Of a stretch of DNA of 64,000 bases, positions 25,701-35,233 are shown one piece after another. This DNA comes from Paragordius varius. Taxonomy: Eukaryota > Nematomorpha. The stretch covers positions 3,348,001-3,412,000 of the forward strand of contig OZ176055.1 in assembly GCA_964247055.1 (NCBI GenBank), in the 5' to 3' direction. The translations under genes and the position numbers were made by a program. The notes beneath the pieces are model-generated. The model was not told where the DNA came from. It did not search any database and saw only the letters and a list, made by a program, of their open reading frames with translations. Position 1 is the stretch's first letter; each line of letters opens with the position of its first letter.

Positions 25701-28700
25701 AAATAATTTTTCTAATCTATTTTTCGCCCAAGGTATGAGACCGTAAAAATTCAATAAGGATTCTACATATTCCCTGTTAAAAGGCAAAAATTTTAGTCAG
25801 GCATTTCTTTGATGATAACTGCTGAGTAAGGAGCTACCCGCGAAAAACTGACCTGTCATATCGAAATAGCGTGCTTTTGGGGCTAAATTTCAGAAAACAG
25901 GCCATATGAGTTCAATAGCTGCTTAAATTATTATTCGTAAAAAGTCAAAAATTTAAGTCGAGCGGATTTTTAGAATTAGCCGTTAAATAGGCTGAAGCCA
26001 TTCCTCCATAAACTATTAGGAATAAACAAACGATGATTCCAGGTATAAAGGCAAAATTTTTTATCTAACTACATTTTTATATTGACCTCTGGGTAGTGGG
26101 CTACCCACCTACAACTGCGCCATTGATTTGATATAATACAATCAAATTTTAAAATTTGGTAAAAACTAAACTAAAACAATTACTTTGTTTCATGAGTTGT
26201 AAGATTTTGTTGATTAGTATCCCCACCAAATGATAAATCTGTCGAAAGGTTAGAATCTAATGTTGTGCTCTCCGGTGATAAACTATTTAGCATTGTATCT
26301 TCTAATTTTTGATGATTTTAAAAACGCAAAAAATTATATAACATTATTTTGGTTTAATTTAATCGATTAAAATTGGATATTAAAATAAATTATAAAACGT
26401 GAAGTTAAAACTAATGAAAAACGGATATTTAAACCATAAAAATTGAAAAAAAAGATTTGATAAAAGGTAGAATATATATACAATGCCATATATCGCTTTA
26501 AAAACTTTATACGCTTGATATTTTTTAATTTTATTTCTCACTCAAAAAAAATATTTTTTCCCAAAAACCGTAAATAATATTTTTTTAGTAAAGATATTTT
26601 GTAATACTTGATGATTTAGTGGAGGCCGGCGAAGATATATTAGCTGCGGTATTACCATACTTTTCTCTTTTCAAATTTATTTCCTAAAAACAAAAAAATA
26701 ATACCAAATTTAAATTATGCATTTGATTTTAAATTTCCGTTCGGGAATATTATTTACCATATTATATTTATCATATAAAAGTGTGAATAATTTATAGTGT
26801 TTGTCGTAATAATTTTTTTTTAATCTAAAGGTATAAAAAAATACGGAATACTTATGTCAGTTTATTAACATAGAGGCTTAGTTATTCATTATATTTCTGA
26901 AGGTTTCCTTAGTAAAGCTATACATGGAATTTAGGGTTAAACACATTAGAGTTATGTTTAAATTTTCTGTTTTACATTTGTTGAAAGTAAATTTGGTTTA
27001 ATTTTTTATTGACAATTGTATTTATCAAAGTTGGATATAATTATATAATAAGAATTTGATATGTGAAAGCCGCAAATTTATTTTATACCGATGAGTGGGA
27101 AAAAACACAATGTATCCTACGATTACTTATAATGTAATGAGCAGGGCTTGAAACTGGTTCAAAAAAATTGAAACCGGAACCGCAATAATTCTTAAGAATT
27201 TAAAAATAGAACCGGGGTGGATCTTGAACAAGTGGAACCGGAACCCCGTAGGTTCTTTAAAAATTTAACGGTTCCGGAACCGGTTCTTTACATTTAGAAC
27301 CGGTTCCATTTTCGGTTCCTGACTTTTGATTATATGATTTTTTAACAAAATTATCATAATAATAATAATCCAACCAAAATATTAACAATTATATAAATTG
27401 CCAAATGTATAGTGAAAGAAATATAGTGTAACATAATAAATGAAACAAATTATAAAAAAATAATAGGAAAATGTATAAGAGGTATATAATGCGCGATTAA
27501 AGTATGCCATCCAAAAATTCTTTATTTAACTTTAAAAATTATTGCACCAAGCAATACGCTGGTCCAACTGCTTCCCTGGTGTCTTTCTATATAAGGGTGA
27601 AAAAACTCCTTTCAACGGAGACCAGTATATACTTACATGTGTATCATTAAACTTGAATGAATATTAGTTTTTTTAGAACAGCCGAATCACACCCAAAATT
27701 GAGAGAGTATCGCTAATATAATATTAGGCGTTTAGTTTTAGGTTTGAAATTTGAAGTATTTATTATGTAGTGGTACAATCAAATTTAAAAAATTTTTTAT
27801 AATAAAAATCATATGGGAACCAGTAATTAAGGGGATGGAACCGGTACCGGATTGGTTCCATTTCAATGGAACCGGTTCTTGTTAAAATCCCAGGTTCCGG
27901 ATTCGAGTTCTGGTTCCAAGCCGTGGTATTAAGGTATGACATACAAAAGTTTCCATTTCAAAAACATTTTCTCCTTACAGTTTTTTTAATTTCAGCATCC
28001 AGTTCATTGATACGAAATTGGTATTTGGAAAGTGTGTCTATATTGCGATCTAAATTGGTTATAGCCTTTTCATTGCCTATTAGTGTTTGACGATAAAGGT
28101 CAATGTCACGTTGTATGTTTGATTTTTCTCCCTTGCATTGATCTAATTGGTGTCGCGTTTTACCAATTTTTGCCTCTAATTGTTCCTGAATGCAAATATA
28201 AAAAAGTTTTGTAAAATAATCATACATATATGAAAAATAAACTAACAGATTTAAAAATTAAAATGCATATATGGCAAAAATGATGGAGGAATAAAAACCT
28301 TTTCTAAATTGTATCGACTTTCCAATTCTTTTTTCTGTTTTTGTACCGTATCCATTAAATTGTTGAAAAACTTTTTTTGTTGTGGTTCAAAGGTTGTTAT
28401 ATTGTTTCGTTCTTTGTCTTTATCTATACAATAGATTTATTAGTCTTTAAGAGCACACCTATAAACGTTTACTCAAAAAAGGTATGTGGCAAAAATTAGG
28501 ATATTGCTTAAATACGTTTTATCTTATATTGTTTTAAACGAAATCTCAAGTTGCAAAATTTTTTAATGACATAAATCCACCTTAATTAAATTTTAACGAG
28601 ATGCTGAAAAAAAGTAACATCAAAAAAAACATCAAACTAAAATATAAATATATGCACCAAGGGAATTGTTTAAGAAAGTTTTGTAGTAATCAGAATCAAT

Positions 28701-31700
28701 TTGCGGATAAGAGCTTTTATCAATAATATCCTTCATGTATTCATTCAAGCTAACTAGTGCTGTATGATAAGCTTCCTGATCCTTTATGTATAGGGCCTGT
28801 TTCAATTTTCTTTCAGCAATTTCTTCATGGATTTTTCGTTGTTTCTCATTTAATTTTTCGCCATTTGCCTCAAGCTATTATTAATATTGTCAACAAGGTT
28901 AAAAAAATGATTTTATTAATTAAATAGATATTTGTTTAATAGGTAGATTTTGGGGTTAAACTGGGTTCACATACAAAGTTTATTCTTTATACTAAATAAA
29001 CTAAAATGTTGTAGAAAAATATTTGTTTTAATAATGTTTTATGCATGCAAATTTTAGTAATAAATGGCTGAATGTATTTCCCAAATTTAGTAAATAGGAG
29101 TTTTAATAACCTAAATACATAATATTTTGAATGACACCTTATTACACCATAAATCAATTGAATGAAAAAGATATCGTGATTTTAATCATTTTTTTCAAAC
29201 ATCAATTGATAAATAAAACAAACATCATATATGCAACAGATAAAGTCAAGCGACACAATTTTTAGATAAAAATCGGTAAAATATATACTAGATTTCAAAA
29301 ATTTCAAACCTTTTCAAAAAATACTATTTTTTTTAAATTATACAAACAGGCAATATAAAATTAAACTTGTTTCAATTTTTGTCCATAATTGTCGGTATCG
29401 GTTCCTCGTTCTTCAATCAATTCTTCTGCATTTTTTGTTAAATGTTTGGTTTGAGATTTCAAGCTTTTAAGCGTATTGCCATCAAAGTTTTTAGTTATAT
29501 CAGGATTAGCCATGCAAAATGTTTTAACGTTCGTAAGCAATTGTTTAATTGAATTAACATTATAATCTTTGCCATAATCTGTTGTTAATATTTAATGAAA
29601 ATTGAGGATTTTAGGTGTGAAATTTATACTATTTCGCATGATTGATTTTATAAATGTAACTTTGTTAATAGGATAATATTTCAAAATATAAAAATACGTT
29701 TCTTTTACAGGCTAAAAACTAATATAAGAAAAGCGAAATTTTATGTATTTTATAATTAATTTATAGCATTAAGGATATATGAAAATAAGCAAGGAACTTT
29801 TAAAAAGGTAAACAGGCAATTTTTCTTTAGCCCTCTTAGCATATATTTCTGTTACTTTGAACCATAATTTAAACAATTTTTATTACATATGTCGTCTTTG
29901 AAAGAAAATGTCATCCATATTTCCAAACATAAACAAAAAATTTGTTATTTGAAAATAATGATAGACTTGAATTTTAACCATGTTTAATTAATCTCTCAAT
30001 TTCTTACTGTAATTTTCCATAGTCCATTGTTTCAACGTATTTTGTATAAAAGTATCAAGTTTATCACAATCATTCGTCAGCGCTGAGATTTGTGATTTTA
30101 ATTCGGTTGATTTAGTTAACCGCTCATTAAGTTTGGTAAATGATGCCTAAAATATTTCAAAAAACATTATTTGTGCGCAATGAAACCGTTTTTTAAAGAA
30201 ATCTAGGGTTATATTCAATTATATGATAATAATAATAATAATAGTATCAAATGTTATTTAAAAACATTATTTGTAAGAAGTTTCAAGCATTTTTAAATGG
30301 TTGAATCTAAAATATTAAATTTTAAAAGTGGTCTATCGGGTATATATATTAGGACTAATTTCAAAAATGAAAAACTTTTTATAAAAGATTGTATTTGATG
30401 ATACAGTTTAATTTTAAACTCACGTTTTACCTTAACATTGTATAATATTTATGAAAAAAGGTTGATAGAAAATAGGGTGTTGCAATGTTTTATGGTTAAA
30501 AATATAAAATAACTGGTAAAATAAATATATGTATAATTTTTCAATAAATTATGTAATAAATAATAAAAAAAATTGTTGATCCCAAAACCAATGCTCAAAG
30601 ATACTACCTTTTTCTCATTTACTTGATAAAATATGTCATATTTTAGGTGTGTGATCCGATAATTCAAAATTCGATCAATATTAAATTTTTTCGTTTACCC
30701 AATAATCGAATCTTATATAATATAAGACAGAAATAATTTGTAATAATGTGGCAATAATAAATTTATTAGTGTTAAAGTATTGAATTGTTTTTGCAAAATT
30801 TATCATTCACACCATAAGAAATAGGAGGATTTTAATATCATTTTAACATCGATTCCATGTAAAATAAAATTAATTTTAGGTTAATGTATACCCGTAGATT
30901 ACTTTAACAACAAAACCCAATACATTTTCAGCTTATAAAAAACAAATATTCTTATGGGCCAATTCACCTTAAATAACATCAAATTTTTCTAAAATAACTA
31001 TTGATTTTAGCTTCATTCAAATTTTTGATTTTTTTTATAAAAAAAATTATACATTGATTGGTTCAAGCGAACTTTCAAGCGAAACGATTTTATCTTTTGC
31101 GGCAACGAATCGAGATTCAGATTTTTTCAAATTGTCCTCCAATTCTTCGGCTATTTCTTTATTCTCTTTAAGGTATTTAAGTTCGGCATGGTAAACTTTA
31201 ATTTCATTTTTCTGCATACAGGTAATGTATATATAGCACTTTTTCAACAGAAACTCAATACTTTTTACTCATTGTTTTATTAATAAGATATTTTTTAAAT
31301 TTAATAACAAATATCTTAATGTGATTTTGTAAGCAAAATATTTAATTTAAAATCGCTTCAAAAGCATAATTTTAACGACGCATTTTTGAACTGAACTTAA
31401 ACATTTATGAAATTTAGCGTATTTAAATCAAGATAAAATCGTTTAACATTTTTTATAAAGTTTTAGTTATCAAAAAAATGTTAAATAAGGGTATATTTTA
31501 ACAATTACTTGATTCTTTTTTATATCATTGATGGCGTTTAAAGCTTTAATATATTTCGTGGCAGCAAATATATTATCAAATTTTTGTTTCAAAATTTTTC
31601 CCTCATTCAATGGCCTAAAATAATATTAAAAATTTAACCATAAAGATTCCTCTTGATGGCAAAATATGACATTGTTTAGGATGCTTTTAGAAACACCTAA

Positions 31701-32187
31701 AGCACTACCCACTTCGGCGTCTAATTCGACGCATCTTGAACTGTTACTAACCTTTTCACCGTTTGGTTTCCATCGGGTAATTACCCCGTCTAATGTTTGA
31801 AACTCTAATTTTTTGGCTTTTTGAGTTGTTTTAATCGAACGTTGAACTACGACTGTTTGGTTTTGGAGATCTTTGATTTGCAATCGGACTTGACCCTTAA
31901 CCTCCATTTCATGGGCTAACTAAACAATCAAACATAAAATTTGTAACTTTTGGATCATGAACAAATGCAGATCCTTTGTTAGTTCCTGGAGGCATTTCAC
32001 CCGTCGTCAAATAATTAAGACATTCGATAATTGTCTATTAATTTTTACGAAAAAATACTGTTTTTCCTGTCCCATTTGGACCTAAAATCAGAGTTAAGGG
32101 TTTGAAAAATTTGATAATTTGTTTGTCAGAATCATTTGGTCCGAAACTTCGGATACCCAAAATACTCATCTGCTCAATCGATGACAT
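14280..32187 (-). CDS. RAD50: RAD50, ATPase of the MRE11-RAD50-NBS1 complex
   Basis: SMC-like ATPase for double-strand-break sensing and repair with MRE11. About 31 exons from ATG 32187 to TAA 14282-14280; main ones 32059-32187, 31948-32034, 31639-31919, 31509-31614, 31051-31214, then near 30000-30146, 29366-29575, 28655-28875, 28290-28425, 27977-28185, 26605-26690, 26195-26310, 24175-24488, 23549-23697, 23093-23160, 22859-22995 (zinc hook), 22115-22237, 21901-22000, 21302-21440, 20480-20655, 20105-20215, 19520-19663, 19051-19200, 18564-18658, 18112-18214, 17463-17587, 16990-17210, 16585-16716, 15892-15986, 15086-15219, 14280-14412. Visible motifs: Walker [22 protein letters not shown], zinc hook CCPVC, signature SRCSAGQK, Walker [13 protein letters not shown] and H-loop IITHDEDF. 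Coiled-coil exons are placed by composition and order, so their edges are approximate. Odd: an Asn-rich then RG-rich insertion (16585-17060) before the signature motif, and a Ser/Thr-rich stretch (26195-26690) in the arm. All catalytic motifs look intact. Confidence 0.93.
16362..16403. repeat. (AT)n microsatellite
   Basis: Pure AT dinucleotide tract in a RAD50 intron. Confidence 0.95.
17592..17858. mobile_element. MITE family A, copy 2
   Basis: Inverted ends TTACACTTCAAATTGACC and GTGAATTTGAATTGTAAATG around the shared AT core (AATAATGAGTTATATTAG). It ends 3-9 bp from the 3' splice site of the RAD50 exon at 17463-17587, so the element supplies most of the intron's 3' end. Confidence 0.75.
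19669..19740. repeat. (AT)n microsatellite at a splice acceptor
   Basis: About 35 AT units. In RAD50 orientation the tract ends only a few bases before the acceptor CCACAG of the exon at 19520-19663. Confidence 0.95.
21604..21888. mobile_element. MITE family C (CAGTAAAAATT ends), copy 1
   Basis: Inverted ends share AAATTATACGGACAAAACGT and AAAGACAAATATTTTT with copies at 41412-41694 and 49188-49462. No ORF. Lies in a RAD50 intron and ends about a dozen bp before the next exon. Confidence 0.7.
22527..22779. mobile_element. MITE family A, copy 3
   Basis: Left end with three TTCACCCTT units, right end with GGGTGAATTTGAATTGTTC units, and the common core containing AATAATGAGTTATATTGG. In the RAD50 intron just 3' of the zinc-hook exon. 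Confidence 0.78.
23199..23536. mobile_element. MITE family A, copy 4, nearly fills an intron
   Basis: Ends TATATACCATTTATAG and CTGAATTGTAAATGGTATA, with TTCACCC and GGGTGAA units inside. The host RAD50 intron is 23161-23548 (388 bp), so the element is about 87% of it. Confidence 0.8.
24536..24818. mobile_element. MITE family A, copy 5
   Basis: Starts TATACCATTTACACC with TTCACCC-type units and ends GTATTTGAATTATAAATG; the core includes AAGATGAGTCATAATAG. It is inserted 46 bp inside the RAD50 intron next to the exon at 24175-24488. Confidence 0.72.
24840..25215 (-). repeat. Decayed tandem copies of a RAD50 exon edge
   Basis: Around 24862, 24975 and 25130 the intron repeats a diverged version of the exon edge and splice site at 24460-24540. 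The clearest is GCTATTTCACGTTTTAATC at about 25131, against GCTATTTCTCGTTTAAGTC in the exon. Neighbouring intron text (CTTTTTAAAGGATA) is repeated too. None keeps coding capacity. Confidence 0.5.
25345..26136. repeat. Long dispersed repeat D, copy 2
   Basis: Diverged copy of 12538-13340, starting TGGAAAATGCTGGCTTTGTG, in a RAD50 intron. Same order of shared blocks; no ORF of note. Confidence 0.75.
27142..27925. mobile_element. hAT-like non-autonomous element rich in GGAACCGGTTCC
   Basis: Ends CAGGGCTTGAAAC and GTTCCAAGCCGTG form an imperfect inverted repeat. Flanking 8-mers GTAATGAG (27134-27141) and GTATTAAG (27926-27933) agree at 6 of 8. Subterminal regions carry repeated palindromic GGAACCGGTTC words. 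No transposase ORF. In a RAD50 intron. Confidence 0.68.
31615..31638 (-). other. RAD50: 24-bp intron 3 of RAD50
   Basis: GTTAAATT...ATTTTAG. Removal rebuilds the split Trp codon in [15 protein letters not shown], matching the family (HQEDSNWPLSEGKAL in human). Retention gives a stop. Confidence 0.9.
31920..31947 (-). other. RAD50: 28-bp intron 2 of RAD50
   Basis: GTTACAAA...TGTTTAG. Removal joins AFVHDPK to [14 protein letters not shown] with no gap against human [20 protein letters not shown]. Confidence 0.88.
32035..32058 (-). other. RAD50: 24-bp intron 1 of RAD50
   Basis: GTATTTTTTCG...TTAATAG, lying inside the Walker A coding sequence. Removal gives [14 protein letters not shown], exactly the family sequence. 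Unspliced, the frame stops after VFFRKN. Confidence 0.93.
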
Positions 32188-32246
32188 AAGAAAATTTGAA
32201 TTTTGTACGACCGAACTAAATAGCGGTAATTGCCTGTTTTAATCGC
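32188..32246. promoter_or_regulatory. 59-bp divergent spacer between RAD50 and EXOC8
   Basis: All that separates the two start codons. Any shared promoter and both 5' untranslated regions must lie here or overlap the coding sequences. No TATA box is obvious. Bidirectional promoter use is inferred from the layout alone. Confidence 0.55.
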
Positions 32247-34868
32247 TTGTTCGAAATGAATTTAGAAGCACGTCTTATTCGTGTTCTTGCGAATCCCGAT
32301 TGCGATGTCGAAGCTTTATCGAAACAAATTTATCAAACTGGGGATCAAGATGATATCATTGAAGCCAAAAGTAAAGTCAATGATTTTCACGACGATATTG
32401 CACAACAAATGAAGAAAAATGTATATAAAAATAATTCTATATTCATTGATACGGCCAGGGATATCTCCTATCTAGAGAGTGAAATGTTTATCTTAAATCA
32501 AAAAATAAATGAACAAAAAGCGTTAATAAACATGTTGCAATCCTTAGTATTGGCTGGAAATAAAAATCTAGCCAACGAAAATAACGAAGACGCTAATAAA
32601 TCTAGCGTATTCTTTTCTGACATTTCGCACGAAATCGAGAATGACGGCATTTTGAATCAGTATTGTGAGGAAATAATCGTTCATCAAGGAAATTTATATC
32701 AAATGGATGAAAATGATCTTGGAATATTTAATGTTGTACGTAAATGCCATTGCTTTTTACTTGAATCCACCTTTTTAATTTGTTCCATAAAAGAGGATGT
32801 GGATGACACATTCAAATCAAACGATATCTATCGTCAACGAAGATTGGAGCCAAAATTGAAAATAAAATCGTATAAATACAGATTGTTGTTTAATTTACTC
32901 TTACAATCTTTGGCCGTTATAAATGTTAAAGAACCTAAACATTCCCTATCATCCCCAAAATACTTGATTAAATTACTTGTATTCCCAGAAAACATAATTT
33001 TGAAGTGTAATTCGGAGGAAAATAAAAATATATGGTTAACAGCAATCGATGAAACTAAACGAGGAGTTCGAAAACCTATTGTTCCACAATCTAGACCGGT
33101 TAAGAAACAGCTCACGAATGAAAAATTGTTGGACAAAAACCTATCAAACAAAGCTGAAATCCAAAATGAACCATTAATTTTACCGGATTGGATAAATGAT
33201 TTTACGGATGAAATCGATTTGTTGGTTGCACAAAAGCAATATGATCGAGCTGTCATACACTTGGATGAGGTTAAGGGATGGATCAAAGATTTCCGTAGTT
33301 CCCAATCATTCAATAATAGTGTCAAAAATGATTCAGATAACTCGTCCAAGATGCTAGATGAATTAATTATTCGATGCAATGATACGCATCGCATGTTAGT
33401 ACAATCCATCTGCGATGAAATTATGAGCTTCGAAGGTTCCGCCGAATTCGAACAAGTTTATATGGCGGTACCGCAATCACTTTCAACAACAACTGATCCA
33501 TGGAAATCAACAGTGAAATTAAATGATACTATCACAAATTTATCAGATAGCAGTGATGAGGGGAAAAAGAGTACGGCACATCATGCAACATATCATGTAA
33601 ACTTTAGTTATGAAACAATCATGTACCAAAATATGCGCCCCATAAACATAACACTTTTACGAGCCCTCGCCTCGTTGGGTCAGCCTGAGTTAGCTCTTAA
33701 CCTATATTTGAATTACCATGTCTCAGCTTACTTGATTGGTAAGCAAATTGCTTCATTGACATACGGCAAATCTGGGGAGGGTGATACATTGGCTTACGTT
33801 AGGAGGTGTGGTACAATATTTTGGGGTTGCATTGCTCAAACAGCTTGGTTTTTGAGGTATGGTACGCATGAAAAGACAGGTTTTTTGCAAGGAATCCCAG
33901 ATGTTAATCAAATGGAAAATGAGGGAGAAAATATGTTAGCTCCTACATTTGATCAAACCAAAAAAGAAGCTTTAGCCTTTTTTCTTATATGGCTCATTAA
34001 GTATGAGATTAAACGATTCACCGGCCATATAGTCAAATTGATTAAGTGTGTGTTGCATAAATTTATTGAATTTTCACAACACATGGCTATTCTTAGGGAT
34101 CAGTGTAGAATGTTATCTAAACCACAATACAAATTGGATATCGATGTGCTTTATGCCTTAGATATGTGCTTTAATCCATGGATCAAAAAGTCTTTGGATG
34201 AACACGTGGAAATCATTTGTGAACTAAGTAGAGAAAAGGTGTATGAGGATAGGTTTGATATGCCCTTTTCTCAGTTGTCCGATAAAAACGCAGTTCAACA
34301 ATATATTTCGAATGTGCAAAATATGTTGAGCAAATCAACTCTTGCCAACAATACATTTGATTGGAATTTAAATTCCCTTATTGTAGCAGAAGAAAAAGCT
34401 AAGCTCGATACCGAAACTGCTTGCAATTTTCTCGTATATATAGCTCCTAGTACATTATCGTTTGCTCAACATTTTATTGAGTTGGTCATAAGTATGGGCC
34501 TCATTTATACCAATGATCGACATAAACTTTTCAAGGATGCCATTATACATACATTTCTTAATCACATACAGTATCTAACTATGATTCCACGAGCTACGCG
34601 TTATAAAAATTCTCCGACTGCCATGCTCTCGATAAAAATGAATATTCAATATCTATTGAATTATTTGGTTAAATGGTTAAACCTGCATTGGTCCACACAT
34701 ATTTCATCCCAAGCAAACGATGATTTTAAAACTTTGTCAAACATAACCTTAGATGACATATTGCAAATCAATCAAAGCGACATGAAAATTGAGAAGGCCG
34801 GACTTACTAATAAGCCAAAACAAGATGAAGATGTACAAGCAGCTAAAAGCAATATCAATTTTATTTAA
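32247..34868 (+). CDS. EXOC8: Exocyst complex component 8 (Exo84)
   Basis: Subunit of the octameric exocyst, which tethers secretory vesicles to the plasma membrane before SNARE fusion. A single 873-residue frame with no intron. The N-terminus has the Exo84/Vps51-type helix signature (NVYKNNSIFIDTARDISYLE, then SEMFIL), near-identical in pattern to the animal family. A PH domain spans about residues 155-275 and ends NIWLTAIDETKR, with its typical late Trp. The rest is the Exo84 C-terminal helical region. Length exceeds the vertebrate protein (about 725), mainly through Asn/Ser-rich linkers. Translation could start at Met1 (32247) or Met4 (32256). It is the only large gene here without introns, which could mean ancient retroposition or intron loss. 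Confidence 0.93.
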   Translation: MFEMNLEARLIRVLANPDCDVEALSKQIYQTGDQDDIIEAKSKVNDFHDDIAQQMKKNVYKNNSIFIDTARDISYLESEMFILNQKINEQKALINMLQSLVLAGNKNLANENNEDANKSSVFFSDISHEIENDGILNQYCEEIIVHQGNLYQMDENDLGIFNVVRKCHCFLLESTFLICSIKEDVDDTFKSNDIYRQRRLEPKLKIKSYKYRLLFNLLLQSLAVINVKEPKHSLSSPKYLIKLLVFPENIILKCNSEENKNIWLTAIDETKRGVRKPIVPQSRPVKKQLTNEKLLDKNLSNKAEIQNEPLILPDWINDFTDEIDLLVAQKQYDRAVIHLDEVKGWIKDFRSSQSFNNSVKNDSDNSSKMLDELIIRCNDTHRMLVQSICDEIMSFEGSAEFEQVYMAVPQSLSTTTDPWKSTVKLNDTITNLSDSSDEGKKSTAHHATYHVNFSYETIMYQNMRPINITLLRALASLGQPELALNLYLNYHVSAYLIGKQIASLTYGKSGEGDTLAYVRRCGTIFWGCIAQTAWFLRYGTHEKTGFLQGIPDVNQMENEGENMLAPTFDQTKKEALAFFLIWLIKYEIKRFTGHIVKLIKCVLHKFIEFSQHMAILRDQCRMLSKPQYKLDIDVLYALDMCFNPWIKKSLDEHVEIICELSREKVYEDRFDMPFSQLSDKNAVQQYISNVQNMLSKSTLANNTFDWNLNSLIVAEEKAKLDTETACNFLVYIAPSTLSFAQHFIELVISMGLIYTNDRHKLFKDAIIHTFLNHIQYLTMIPRATRYKNSPTAMLSIKMNIQYLLNYLVKWLNLHWSTHISSQANDDFKTLSNITLDDILQINQSDMKIEKAGLTNKPKQDEDVQAAKSNINFI

Positions 34869-34926
34869 ATGTATAACCAATGTGTTTAACTAAATCTATA
34901 ATTTATTGTTAAATTATTATTTATAT

Positions 34927-34932
34927 AATAAA
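34927..34932 (+). terminator. Polyadenylation signal AATAAA of EXOC8
   Basis: Canonical hexamer about 60 bp after the EXOC8 stop codon. Confidence 0.6.
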
Positions 34933-35233
34933 TTGTTTCTAAACTTTAATAATTCTAATTATCACTTATATATGACTCAGTTTTACCTTGAATTGACATT
35001 TTATAGCCATTTACATGTGATTAGTTTAGTTTTTGATTGATATTTGGGGGCTTACTAGCTTATTTTCATATGAAACACAACAAGGCAAATTGAGTAAACA
35101 AATATTTATTTTATTTGGGTTATATATTTGAATTTGTATGCACAAGGGTAGGGGGGATATTGGGCCTTAAAAACGCGTAGCCTTTGTAGACCCAATCATT
35201 TTATTTGTTTTTTTGTTGCGAATCTGTCATTGG
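34933..35233. other. Spacer between EXOC8 and the ADAMTS gene
   Basis: AT-rich, no gene seen. Should hold the ADAMTS promoter. Confidence 0.55.

Noticed and set aside
32834-33409. 191-codon minus-strand frame
   Set aside because: Antisense of the EXOC8 coding sequence.
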